Positions 12,401 through 21,869 of a stretch of DNA of 64,000 bases are shown here, piece by piece (positions within the stretch are counted from its first letter, which is position 1; the number at the start of each line of letters is the position of its first letter). The stretch lies in assembly GCA_022478985.1 (NCBI GenBank), contig JAKSZP010005259.1:1-64000 (forward strand), given 5' to 3'. The translations under genes and the position numbers were made by a program. The stretch is from Massospora cicadina. Its lineage: Eukaryota; Entomophthoromycota; Entomophthoromycetes; Entomophthorales; Entomophthoraceae. Under the pieces are notes generated by a model. It ran no database searches and was not told the origin of the DNA. It saw only the letters and a program-made list of their open reading frames with translations.

Positions 12401-12479
12401 TTGATATAAATTGATGGTAATATCCAATAATGCCTAAAATACCCAATTTCACGGAGTTTCATTGGGCCAGGAATTCTGG

Positions 12480-13160
12480 ATATAGCTTCTACCTTATCTT
12501 GTAAAGGATTAATCCCTTTTTAGCAGATAACATGCCCAAGGAATACAGATCTTCTGAAAGAACGTACATTTTGAGGGCTTTAATTGATGTTAGGGCTTTA
12601 TAACTGTTGAAAATATTTCTTAAGATTATTAAGATGATTTCTAAATCTCTTAGAAAAATCTTAATATCATCAAAACGATCTAGTACTAAAAAAATAAAAA
12701 AATATCATCAAAACGTACGCAACTTAGCTTACAGTCTTTTAAAATGTGATTTATTGTTTGAAAGAGGTGGAAGCATTTCACAAACCTTGAGGAAGCTGAG
12801 TAGGTTGAATTAGGCCTTCATTACAGACAAGCGCACACATTTCTTGATCTTTAGGGAAAGGTTTATTTGCCAGTACTCACTGACCAAATCTATAGAGAAA
12901 ATAAGTTAGAACCAAAGAGTTGAGCAAGTGCATCATCTATGTAGAGTATAGGATAGCTATAATTTTTAGTGAGATTATTCAGCTTCTGTAGTCCATCATG
13001 AATCGATGGCCACCTTTATTTCCTTTATAAGCAGAAAGGGGGACGACCAAGGGCTTTATAATGGCACTAGTAAACCAGCGTCTAGTAATTTGTAAGCTCT
13101 GTTCTCATATGTTGTACTTCAACCTTTAATTTACAATAGGGCTTGATTGGATAGGGCTAG
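12480..13160 (-). pseudogene. Gyp-B reverse transcriptase remnant, minus strand
   Basis: Minus-strand translation near 12950-13060 shows a PLSAYKGNKGGHRFMMDYR stretch, the conserved fingers/palm entry (KKxDGxxRxxxDYRxLN), followed by a NYSYP stretch. The YxDD box further on is not readable with confidence because of frameshifts. The 68-codon plus frame at 12607-12813 is an AT-rich shadow of this gene. Confidence 0.6.
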
Positions 13161-13659
13161 CATCACCTGCAGTAATAGTGTGGCTCCAATTCTTCATGTG
13201 CTCCTAGTCAGTATCAGATTGTGAAAAAATATTGCTATTTAAATTTAATAAAATAATGAACTATCTAAGCTCTTTAGGAGCTATTCATCTGAAAAAAGAA
13301 CGTTACTTAAATAAAACATTTTGTCTGTAGGTAATCCCATTTCCAACAGATTACCAATAAAAAAATTTAATATCCTCGTTTGGAACCAGTGAACGTCTTC
13401 AAAATTCCAAATTTTTCTTTACAATAATATCTTTATCATTGAAAATTCTAGAATAATATTGATATCCTGTTGGTAGGCCAGATTTAATATTTCAGTTAAG
13501 ACTCAAGGTTCAAGGGGCTTATCCATATAAAAATGTTATATGTTAAAAGTAATGCCTGTGGATCTTTAGAGTGATCTTGGCATAAACCACTTGTAGTTTG
13601 CTATGTTTTTCTTATTTCTTATGAAGCATAAAAAGAAATTTATATCCAAAGCATCTATG
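13161..13659 (-). pseudogene. Gyp-B protease-to-RT linker, degenerate
   Basis: This stretch lies between the RT block and the Rp2 insertion point at 13659. It should hold the linker and RT N-terminus. No motif can be assigned with confidence, and stops occur in all three minus frames. Confidence 0.35.
13648..13659. repeat. Target-site duplication of Rp2, left copy
   Basis: AAAGCATCTATG here is repeated exactly at 15578-15589. The pair brackets Rp2 and implies target-primed insertion into Gyp-B. Confidence 0.85.
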
Positions 13660-15577
13660 GATTATAATTCAATTATATTCAAGGTACACCAACCAGGGGA
13701 TGGAAATTACCAATTAAGCAAAAAGAAAAAGAACTGAACAAACAAATTGAGTAAAATGATAAAGCAAAACAAAAACTCTAACCAGGCGGGGAGCAGAAAA
13801 TGTATACCCTCCATGGCAGAGGGTGATGGGGGGTCAGGCGGCTCTTCTGCAGACATACTCTTCATGACAATATCATGATAATTGTAAAAACAGACTAAAG
13901 TGGAGAGCCAGGGCGTTGGGGCATCAGCGTAGTGTGGGTGGATGGCGGTGTAAAATGAGTTCTCATCATCATCAAGATCAGCTTGGTAGAAATCTTCAAC
14001 AAATTATGCTAAGTGATGTTCATATTGAATGTGAGTATCAGGGGAGTTGGGCAAAATCAGATAAACTTTGACTGGTGATTTTAGCAGATGTGTTGAAATC
14101 TGTTAGATTAATGACATGCATGACAATAGCTTTGGCATCATCAAATAATTTAGTGATTCTGCTTCAGGCTGCTTCAGGGAATCAGGGGGTAGTAGAATGT
14201 GGTCAGCCCCAGTTGGAATTGAGCCACTGATTGAGCCACTGATTTGCGTAGGTTGGGGCAATGGGGAGAGGTTACCACTGCTAAGGTAAGATAGTGGTCA
14301 CTTTGGTAGGGGCGGCATTGGTTTTAGGAGTGAAACGTTTGGGGGATAGGGTTTTGTCAAAATCAGAAGGGAAAATTCAGCTGACCATAATCAAACTGTC
14401 TAAGTGGTTCACCTGAATCTACACTCTTGATAACTTTACCTGATTTGTCAACCTCATCCAATAGGTCCAATGGATTTTAGTTTATAAGAATAGTGGCTGA
14501 CAAATTTTGGTGAGTGATAGTCAAATGGGCTGCTTAGGTGTGAATGGTGGTCCAAGCCTGACTCTGACTGTTGTGGACAAAATTGGGTGGGTTGATGTGG
14601 GTGGTTGATTTGGCGGAGGCTGATTTCCTGCTCTGGCCCATCAAATGAGAACATTGAGTGGGAGATTGCAACGAAAAAGCCATTCAGATTACGCTGAATG
14701 TGGCTCAGAAGCCCACCAGAGGAAGTGGCTCAGGGGTAGGATTTTTTGATTGGTCAAGTCAAAAACAAAAAAGGACATATTTGGCAACCATTATACACCG
14801 GAGCCCAAAAGTATTGCTCAGGTGCTGCTGCAATATGAGCATGAGGGGAATTTGTTGGGCTATGGCAGGGTGGTGTGAAATAATGGTGGCAGTGGAGTGA
14901 GGCGTAGCAAGGTGCTCTGCACCAGAAGGAACAGCAAGGACAAGGCTTGGATGTGTACCATAAGCCAGAAGCCCTGCCATCAGCTGATCATATAAAATGT
15001 GGGGTAAGAGATGAGATAAGAGATGCAAAGGAGACCATCAATGTGATGTCTGAAGGAAGGCGAGTCTAGGTAATAGGAATGAGAGTATTTTTATATTAAA
15101 GGGGAGTTAAAGCCGCTGCTGCAGCATCCTCCTCTGTTGGGAAGCCTATGTCAAAATAGTCCTTGTATGGGCGCAAATTGACAAAGACAGCTAGCGCAAA
15201 TGCAGCGGTGGCCACTTCAATAATTTTCTTGTCAGTAAGGGAATAAACGCCCATATTTGAAATGTAGGCAAAATTTAGATAATGGAGCGAGATATGGTGA
15301 GAGGATGTAGCTAAGAAGGTGGATGCGCGCCAGGTGGAGCACTAAGTCCCATGGGGGGACAAAACAGCTTAAAATTTGGTGGGATATTTGACCCCATGCA
15401 AATGCATTTGCCCACAGAGCGGAAAACGCTAGGTGGTGGAGCACTATTACCCCACATTGTAGCAGCCGGTGGCGGATCCTCAGACATTTTTAGGAAAATG
15501 GGTGTGCCAGACGGCTTTGGTAAAATAACTCTTTTTTTTCTTATAAAATTCGCTCATTGAGATCGAGTGGAAAGACT
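13660..15577 (-). mobile_element. Rp2: 1.92-kb non-LTR retroposon, minus strand
   Basis: Flanked by a 12-bp exact duplication and related along its length to Rp1 (1.88 kb). The near-equal length and common ends argue against random 5' truncation of a longer LINE. The minus strand shows a decayed, proline- and serine-rich coding region: a start-like MSEDPPPAATMWG near 15490, an 89-codon frame at 14759-15028, and a 66-codon frame at 14454-14654 running into the DSGEPLRQFDYGQLNF region near 14385-14430. I recognise no domain. The low-coordinate end carries the tail CCCCTGGTTGGTGTACCTTG, shared with the SINEs. Confidence 0.8.
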
Positions 15578-15985
15578 AAAGCATCTATGAAATCAAGCAA
15601 CATTTTTGTACTTTGTCTTGATGTGTTATGATGTAAAGATATGGCAGAAGCAGAGTACTCAACCAGGCAAAAATATTCTCTATTGGGATCTTTATTGTTC
15701 AAAACTAAAGGGATATTATAGTTAAGGAGGGAGATAAACCTTCCATTATAATAAACCACCATTATACTCAGCATATTCTGAGTGTCAATGAGAATATCAG
15801 TTGTTGTCCAAAAACACGGCTGAAACTGATGAACAAGCTTTCCTATCTGTATGGGCAAGGAGGAGTAAGCTCTAAAAAGTATAAGTGTTGTTTAGAGCTG
15901 CTGTTAAATACTCATGAGAATACTTCAATCAGGCATTAACTTGATTTTATTGATGAGTTTCAACAATATGACATTTTTATGTGAG
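15578..15985 (-). pseudogene. Gyp-B protease, C-terminal part
   Basis: The 105-codon minus frame at 15541-15858 includes TDILIDTQNMLSIMVVYYNG and a following NYNIPLVLNN block. These align with YDILIGTQFML and KYEVPLILTN of the Gyp-E protease; in retropepsins ILIG is the conserved C-terminal block. The N-terminal part with the active site lies on the other side of Chr-A, at 23302 onward. The first about 25 codons on the right edge of the frame belong to Gyp-B sequence joined to Rp2 flank. Confidence 0.65.
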
Positions 15986-16027
15986 CCATGTGTCATGAAA
16001 ACGGCAGAATAAGTTTAGACCGGCCTG

Positions 16028-16321
16028 CTAGTTGGGATGCGTAAGCACCCAAATAGCAAGCCAGAATGCCAGAGGAATTGCTGCACATATGACGTTGTAT
16101 GGAACCATGAATTGGGAAATGATAAACCATTGGTGTAGGGAAATAGTGAACAACAACCCAAGAATGAACCAAATAGAGATGACCCCAGACACTGGTGATC
16201 TTGCTGCATGGGATGGTACCACAGGTATATTTATTACAAGTTCACCAGCGAGTGGGTTCAATATAACTGAGGTGACAAGGGGGTGGATCCTTGCCTGGAA
16301 ATGGTGGATGTAAGGCCACAA
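16028..16321 (-). pseudogene. Hydrophobic reading frame in the Chr-A 3' LTR
   Basis: A 97-codon minus frame ending WVLTHPN, with an internal stretch VISIWFILGLLFTISLHQWF that would span a membrane. The equivalent frame in the 5' LTR (21872-22201, 109 codons) differs by about 15-20 percent at the protein level and runs on because of one extra G near 21935. Upstream codons in the same frame (through about 16500) continue the similarity between copies, with a second hydrophobic block beginning IFDFIDIPLAAFPMALLWW. No family recognised; an envelope-like or captured membrane protein is possible but unproven. Confidence 0.5.
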
Positions 16322-16920
16322 GATCCCAGTATATTGTTGGCGGATGTTTGAAATAATGGGGTTGAATTTCCAGAAGTATCTGCTCTATGAATCCAGTTGG
16401 CGATGGTAGGTGCCATAGTGACCATCTTACTGGTAAAGCTTATCCGGTATAGGGACTGACAGGCTACCAGAGTTAAGCCATTGGGAATGCAGCCAGAGGG
16501 ATATCAATAAAATCAAAAATTGATAGTTTTTAGCGGCAAATTTTGCTTAAAAGAAATTGAAGAAAATCAACCCCCCAATTTTCTCAGTGCAATGCAGCTG
16601 ATTAAATAGTGGTTGATTGATGCAGAAACAAGCAGGGATTGGGTCCCTCAATTCCGACCTAAATGGTAATTTTTTGGGGGGATGGGGCAGATAAGCTCAA
16701 TGGGTAACAACATCAAAGAACTTGTTGGTAGGCCAAGTCACTATCAGTTTGACCTCGCTCGCCTAAACTGAGGCTCAACTGTATTTCTGATGGTTGGCAT
16801 GACGGCATCTGGCCCAATGAGCAGCAGGAATCCCCCAGGGCCACCCCACGTAGGGGTAGTCCCTGCAGTTGGGAACAGGTTCAGGATGCCCAACCTGACC
16901 GTGCCTGGTTGCTGGGCCAT

Positions 16921-17422
16921 TCAAACAGTCAAAAGCGTTGTATTGGCCGCAACTTCCAATTTGCTGGAAGGGAGCTTCAAACTATCATTGATGGTGTCTG
17001 ATGCTACTACCTGAACGTTGGGGATCATCCCCGACAATTTTGAGAGGGGGTTAATTTTGGCAAGCATGCTGTTGGCTGAATCGAGACTGTCAGCAATTCT
17101 GGCCAATGAATCAATCTTTATCCCTTTTTGATTATGTGGATTCTGATCATTGGGCTTGTTTATACTCATTTTTGGACTGACCAACTTCAGTTTGGCAATC
17201 TTGGTGCAGATTTTCCTGATCAGATGTACAAGTTTGGCCAAAGGGAGTGTGGGCCACGGGGGAGGGATCTGAAGAGAGAGGGCTGTTACCCAGAGCTCAT
17301 CTACCACGTGGGCGAGGTCACCCTGGGTGATGAGGAGTACAGCCACCCTCTTTGGAACCTTTTTACTCAGAAACAGGAAGAGGGCCCAATCGACACACAG
17401 GGGATGTTCCATGTGACTTACA
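16921..17422 (-). pseudogene. N-terminal reading frame in the Chr-A 3' LTR
   Basis: Part of a 229-codon minus frame (16921-17610) that begins in the pol end and runs into the LTR. The LTR part contains GDLAHVVDELWVTAL, a KLVHLIRKICTKIAKLKLVS helix-like block, and SPKMSINKPNDQNPHNQKG. The same blocks occur in the 5' LTR and, more diverged, in the Chr-X LTR. This is the longest open frame in the window. Its conservation across elements suggests a real ancestral protein; function unknown. Confidence 0.5.
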
Positions 17423-17440
17423 TTACCTTTTACTTTTTCT
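17423..17440 (-). promoter_or_regulatory. Chr-A polypurine tract
   Basis: On the minus strand the 18 bases AGAAAAAGTAAAAGGTAA abut the TGTAAG start of the 3' LTR. A purine run at exactly this place primes plus-strand DNA synthesis in LTR retrotransposons, so it also supports the LTR boundary. Confidence 0.8.
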
Positions 17441-17485
17441 AAAGGAAGGGCACCACTGCTGGGAAACTGCATGAGGGACACATTT

Positions 17486-17938
17486 TTATGCGCCTTGGGC
17501 AACTTGATCGCCATTACGGTCACAATTTTTTTGGGGGTGAGATTTGTGAAATGCTTTGACCAGTTCCATGCAGTTGGCGCAATAGCAGGCCTTAACCCAA
17601 CTGTTCTCATAAGCTGGATACCCTTTACAGGCCATGAGATATTGAACGGACTGGCAGGACTTGTGGGATGCTAGAATATTTTCCACTTCAGCTTCCTCCA
17701 CAAAATCAATAATGATCAGATCAGGATCCGCGGGAACCATGCCCTTAAAGGGTGACAACTGGGAAACGTGGAAGATGGAGTGCTGTTTCCAGTGTGCTAA
17801 GAGTTTTAACTGGAACGCACCATTGCCCAAGTCTTCCTTTACCAAATGAGGGCCTGAATGCTTACTTGCAAATTTATGGGAGGGTGCTTGCATTCTCAAA
17901 TGACGCATATTGAGCATAACATAGGAGCCCACCGTCAT
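17486..17938 (-). CDS. Chr-A integrase C-terminus with chromodomain
   Basis: A 150-codon open frame and the best preserved coding part of Chr-A. It starts in the integrase C-terminal region (VGSYVMLN), goes through the GPHLV...LLAHWKQHSIFHVSQLSPF block found in fungal chromoviruses, and ends in a chromodomain. The chromodomain shows VENILASHK, VQYLMACKGYPAYENSW and CMELVKAFHKSHPQK. Normally the strand reads YLVKWKGY; here the aromatic W is replaced by C (ACKGY), so histone binding may be lost. Chromodomains steer integration to heterochromatin. Annotated as the open frame; the full pol gene is not intact. Confidence 0.85.
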   Translation of the reverse strand: MTVGSYVMLNMRHLRMQAPSHKFASKHSGPHLVKEDLGNGAFQLKLLAHWKQHSIFHVSQLSPFKGMVPADPDLIIIDFVEEAEVENILASHKSCQSVQYLMACKGYPAYENSWVKACYCANCMELVKAFHKSHPQKNCDRNGDQVAQGA

Positions 17939-18703
17939 GTCAAACCTGGGAGTTGCTTACGATCTGCAAACTGCTTGTAGTCTTCAATGGCTTTGGTGAG
18001 GTGTTCCCACACTAAGGATTGAGTAGATCTAATATGGTCAGCATGATCTGAGGCAGCTTGGACCTTGGGCCACAAGCAGGGTCCAACTGAAAAGGATGGA
18101 TTATAACCCAATGTCACTTCATAGGGAGAAAACCCAGTGGAAGCGTGAGTCCCATTGTTATAGGAGAATTAAAAAAGGGGAAGAATGCTAGCCCAGGTGT
18201 CCTGTGCGGCTGCCACATAGCAATGCAGGTACTGTTCTAGGACTTGGTTAACTTTCTCGGTCTGTCCATTAGACTTGGGATGATACACCATGGAGTGATA
18301 GGGGGAGATTTTAAAATAGATAAGAGTTCACCCCAGAACCACACCGTGAAATGTGAGCCACAGTCACTGATGATCTCCTATGAGAGGGCAAACATTGAAA
18401 ACACATGGCGCGCAAAGAGACAAGCGGTTTCCTCTGACAGAATCATGGAAGTGCAGGGAATAAAATGGGAAAACTTAGAAAAACGATCCACCACCACCAT
18501 CACCACCATAAACCTGTTAGAGCAGGGGAGTTCAACGATAAAATCCACAGACACCAATGTCCATGGACCCTCCGCCTTTTTTTAGGGGTGTAGAAGCCCA
18601 TTTCTACCAGAGCAATCTGACTTAGCCTAAGCACAAGTAACGCAATCGGCAATCAAGACCAGAACTTCCTTAGTTAAACCCGCCCAATTGTAGGTCCGCT
18701 TGA
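17939..18703 (-). pseudogene. Chr-A integrase core remnant
   Basis: Minus-strand pieces read DFIVELPCSNRFMVVMVVVDRFSKFSHFIPC near 18480-18570 (first catalytic Asp region), SDCGSHF near 18355 (second Asp; DRG altered to DCG), and EKVNQVLEQYL near 18225-18260 (catalytic Glu region). Upstream lies a zinc-finger-like stretch with IADCVTCA near 18640. In-frame stops separate these pieces. A 113-codon plus frame at 18244-18585 is an antisense shadow. Confidence 0.75.
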
Positions 18704-19500
18704 TCAAGTCAGCGCAAATCTTATTTGCCTGGATGGCTGACCATGGGAGGTCGTGATGCGTGCGAAATACCTTGGCTCTGAGGAGAGTGGGAACCTAAAT
18801 TCATGACCAAAAATAAATGAGACCCTCCACCAAGGAGCATAGAGAGTGTTTATGATTTTGGAGGGACAATTACTCAATAACTCCACGCCTTTGGGGCAGG
18901 TCATTTTGCTGGCTAAGACCTGAGCAACTAGTGGGGCATCAGGAGCAAGGGTGACAGAAGAGACAACTGGGGGAACAATCAACAAAACTTGAGCGGCAGG
19001 AATCACAGTAATGAGGTCCACTACATCTGTGTCTGAGGGACAATGGGTGGGGCTGTGGCTGAGAAAATCAGGAAGTATGTTAAGTGCACCTTTTATGGAT
19101 TTGTATTTGAAATTGAAACTGCACAAGTCCCAATAGGTACAAGCTTGCCGATGCACCAATTTTTGGGGTTTGCGGAAATACAAGAGAGCTTGGTGATCCA
19201 TGCAAACAGTTAATTCATGTTGAGCACCCTGTAACAGATACCTCCAATGAGTCAATGCCCATGCTACGGCTGCCATCTCCTTGTTGTAGATGGCCCAAGA
19301 TTGCTCTGTAGAGGAAAATTTTTGGGAAAAATAGGCGATCAGATGTTCCAAGCCATCATGCTCTTGGAGCAACACTGCCCCACAGCTATCGAGAAGCATT
19401 GCATGCAACAATATATGGATTGTCAGGATCTTCATGTTTCAGGACTAAAGGGGATAAAAACACCTCTCCAATTGATTTGAACGCCCACTGACATTTGGGC
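18704..19500 (-). pseudogene. Chr-A RNase H domain
   Basis: A 243-codon minus frame (18704-19435) starts inside RNase H. It shows DSCGAVLLQEHDG (first catalytic Asp), IAYFSQKFSSTEQSWAIYNK, EMAAVAWALTHWRYLLQGA (catalytic Glu) and VCMDHQALLYF (second Asp). It continues past the connection block KGALNILPDFLSH into the start of integrase. The tether upstream (to about 19500) is in another frame. All three acidic residues I would expect are present, so this domain is better kept than RT. Confidence 0.85.
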
Positions 19501-19649
19501 ATCCAATGAAATGGTACATTCTTGCCTGTGAGGTGGTGGAGCGGGGCAGCTAACTGGGAAAGAGCTGGGGAAAATTTTTTAAAAAATAATGGTTCCCAAG
19601 AAACTCCATAATTGTTTCTGGGTTGTCAGGGTTGGCCATTCACAGATAG

Positions 19650-20430
19650 CGTCCAACTTATTGGGAGGAATTGCGTAGCCATCTTTAAGGATAAGTTCCA
19701 AAGAAAGGTAACTTACTCCTTATAGAACTCGCATTTGGAAGGCTTAACAAACAAGCATGCCTTGTGCAAAGCAGCCACAACTGCTTCCAAGTCCATAGCG
19801 TGTTGTTCGTGAGTCAGGGGAGTGAACCAGAATGTCGTTGATATATGTGACTGCAGCAAGTAAACAGGAGATCACCCAGTACATTGTCAATCAAACATTG
19901 AAATGTAGCGGGCGCATTATCCAGCCCAAAGGGCATTATACAGAATTGGAAATTCCTCGCTTCATCTGGATCGCTGTTAAGCATTCTTGCCCTTCCATTA
20001 CCCAAATCTGGTTGAAGGCGTTGACGAGATCTAGCTTAGAGAACAAACGAGATTTGGCAATTGCTTGGCTGATAATCTGCTCCAGAGGCAGGTGGTAGAG
20101 ATTGTGAACTGTAACTTTGTTTAAATGTCTGTAATCCACACAGGGATGGAGGGAACCATTGGCTTTTTTGGCGAAGATGATGGGAGATGCAACTGGCAAT
20201 GTCTCCTTAAACAACCACCCTTTTTTTAGCATATCATCCAACCAAGTGTTAAGCGCAACCTCCTCCTCCACTATATGGGGATACAACGGACAGTTGATAT
20301 TCATCAAAAACACCATTGTACAAAAGCCCAGGTTAAATTTAGTATGAGGAGGCAGATGAACTGTCTTTTCAGAATCAAAGATACTTTGATAGTGCATTAA
20401 ACTTATAGGAAAATCGGATGGAAGGCCCAC
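19650..20430 (-). pseudogene. Chr-A reverse transcriptase remnant
   Basis: A 164-codon minus frame (19936-20430) covers the fingers and early palm: ANGSLHPCVDYRHLNKVTVH, LEQIISQAIAKSRLFSKLDL and AFNQIWVMEGQECLTAIQ. The next block, FCIMPFGLDNAPATFQCLID, follows in a shifted frame. The catalytic box at 19834-19845 reads YIND, so the second Asp is lost. The protein would be inactive. Confidence 0.85.
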
Positions 20431-20587
20431 AGGAGAGACGAGGGAAATAATAGAACTGAGACCTTGAGTTTTTTAAGATTGTCAACTAAGGGAAATTCAC
20501 CCTCCAGTTGATCATTAACAAATGACAACATGTTAGACTCCAAGAGGATCTTGACATGTTGTCGGCGCCACCATCCAACCCCTAAGA

Positions 20588-21211
20588 TCACCAGAACACC
20601 AAGTTTGGCATAGCGGAAAACCAATCACAGAAGCTAAACTGGTGTACCAAAAAAGGTACTGGCCAACAGACAATATACGATGTCTGGGAGGCTGAAGAAA
20701 CCACCATCACCGATGAACCCACATCCATGTCCAGTTCCAATTGTTGGGCTAACTCAATGCTCATGAAAATACCCACAGCTCCAGTATCCACCAGGGCCTT
20801 AAAGGAGACATGGTGAGATCTTATACTAATCTTTATAGGTAATAAGAAATAAGCAAAGTTTTGTTTATTGGTAGATTTGAGCGTTTCTGTTGCAACTGAA
20901 GAAATGGCAGGCAAATTGAGGAGAAGGTCTGGGGCTTTTTCTGGAGTAAAGTTGGGAAGAATGAGGGCTTGAGAACCGGCTTCCTCCATCTGGGCTTTTA
21001 CTGATTCATTTATTGGTGACCCAGGATAAGCCAACTCCAACGCAGGAGAGGTTATGGGCTTGGAAGCCAAAACTATCACTGGTTTGATGGTAAAAACTGC
21101 ATCCGCTTCATCATTAGGTAATCTTATCTTAAAATTTCCCCCTTGATAGTGGGAAGTATGGTGAGGGGAGGCATTGATAGTAGTCATGGCAGTACATATT
21201 TGATCTACCAT
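20588..21211 (-). pseudogene. Chr-A Gag C-terminus and aspartic protease
   Basis: A 207-codon minus frame. Its second half holds a retropepsin active site, FKALVDTGAVGIFMS; the DTGA codons are at 20777-20788. It continues with SIELAQQLELDMDVGSSVMV. The first half is a linker of no recognised family. No CCHC zinc knuckle was seen upstream. The Asp-Thr-Gly triad is intact, but the frame stops before RT begins. Confidence 0.8.
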
Positions 21212-21233
21212 TCCCTTAGAGGTGGACTAAGCC

Positions 21234-21860
21234 TCATGCTGAGCAGAAACTGAATCCAAACCTGATTAAAGATTGCCTGAAGCATATCATTAGAGAGGTC
21301 CAGTGTTGGAGCCTGTTTGTGGTAGAGATCAAAGAAGCCAAGCTAGGGGCTTCAGCCATCATAGAGGCAATCTGAATAAGTGGTCTGAGTGTGACACTGG
21401 GAGTTTCAAGGCAGCCAATATGACGGCAATCAGCGAAGTGGGATCCCCTGCTTGTGAGGAAGAACGCAGAAGGCCTTGAACCCACCGATGGGCGTCCACT
21501 TCCACAGTGTCCAGTAAAGCAACCCCCTGTTGGCATGAGATAGTGCAGCAGCGTTGTTAAGGGCAATCGCTGAATGCATTTGCACCTCAGTCAGGGCGTC
21601 AAAAACCTGATTTAAAATCTCACGGGAAGGAACATGTAAACTTTCTTTTAGGCTATTAGGAGGGGGAGACGTAGTAATCCACGAGGCTCTGCCAGCTTGA
21701 AGAAGTCTCTCCAAGGTAGAGCGGATAAAACCCACTAAATCGGCAAGTGACCAAACAAACAGCAAAAAGCAGGCTACTGATTGCACGTTTATTTGGTAGA
21801 GGGCAACCACTGCAACGCCCACCTTGAAGAGCAGGGTAGAAATGGCTGGAAACAATGGTT
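21234..21860 (-). pseudogene. Chr-A Gag remnant
   Basis: Two overlapping minus frames (21430-21855 and 21234-21566) lie between the 5' LTR and protease, where Gag is expected. The first starts MFPAISTLLFKVG about 15 bp inside the LTR and continues to REILNQVFDALTEVQMHSAI, suggesting a helical assembly region. A weakly similar start (MNLPLTSSLSALLSVF) lies just inside the Chr-X LTR at 28054. Identification rests on position; Gag is poorly conserved in this group. Confidence 0.6.
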
Positions 21861-21869
21861 GGTCAATTA
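21855..21869 (-). promoter_or_regulatory. Chr-A primer-binding region, possibly self-priming
   Basis: In the element's sense, the bases just after the 5' LTR read TAATTGACCAACC. They do not begin TGG and do not resemble a usual tRNA-primed site. Nine of them (TTGACCAAC) are perfectly complementary to GTTGGTCAA at 22452-22460 inside the 5' LTR (minus strand). Tf1 and sushi-type chromoviruses prime from the folded 5' end of their own RNA in this way. Whether transcription starts at that point is unknown. Confidence 0.4.

Larger units (their letters stand above)
15991..17422 (-). repeat. Chr-A 3' LTR, 1432 bp, coding-like
   Basis: Pairs with 21870-23301 at identical length. In the element's sense it begins TGTAAGTCAC and ends ATGACA. 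It is unusually long for a fungal chromovirus and carries two reading frames that are also present in the 5' copy and in the older Chr-X LTR. See the separate entries for these frames. Confidence 0.92.

Noticed and set aside
17128..17442. A 104-codon plus-strand frame, and similar plus frames at 23031-23390
   Set aside because: They lie antisense to the LTR frames of Chr-A, which are conserved in sense between elements. The plus frames are shadows.
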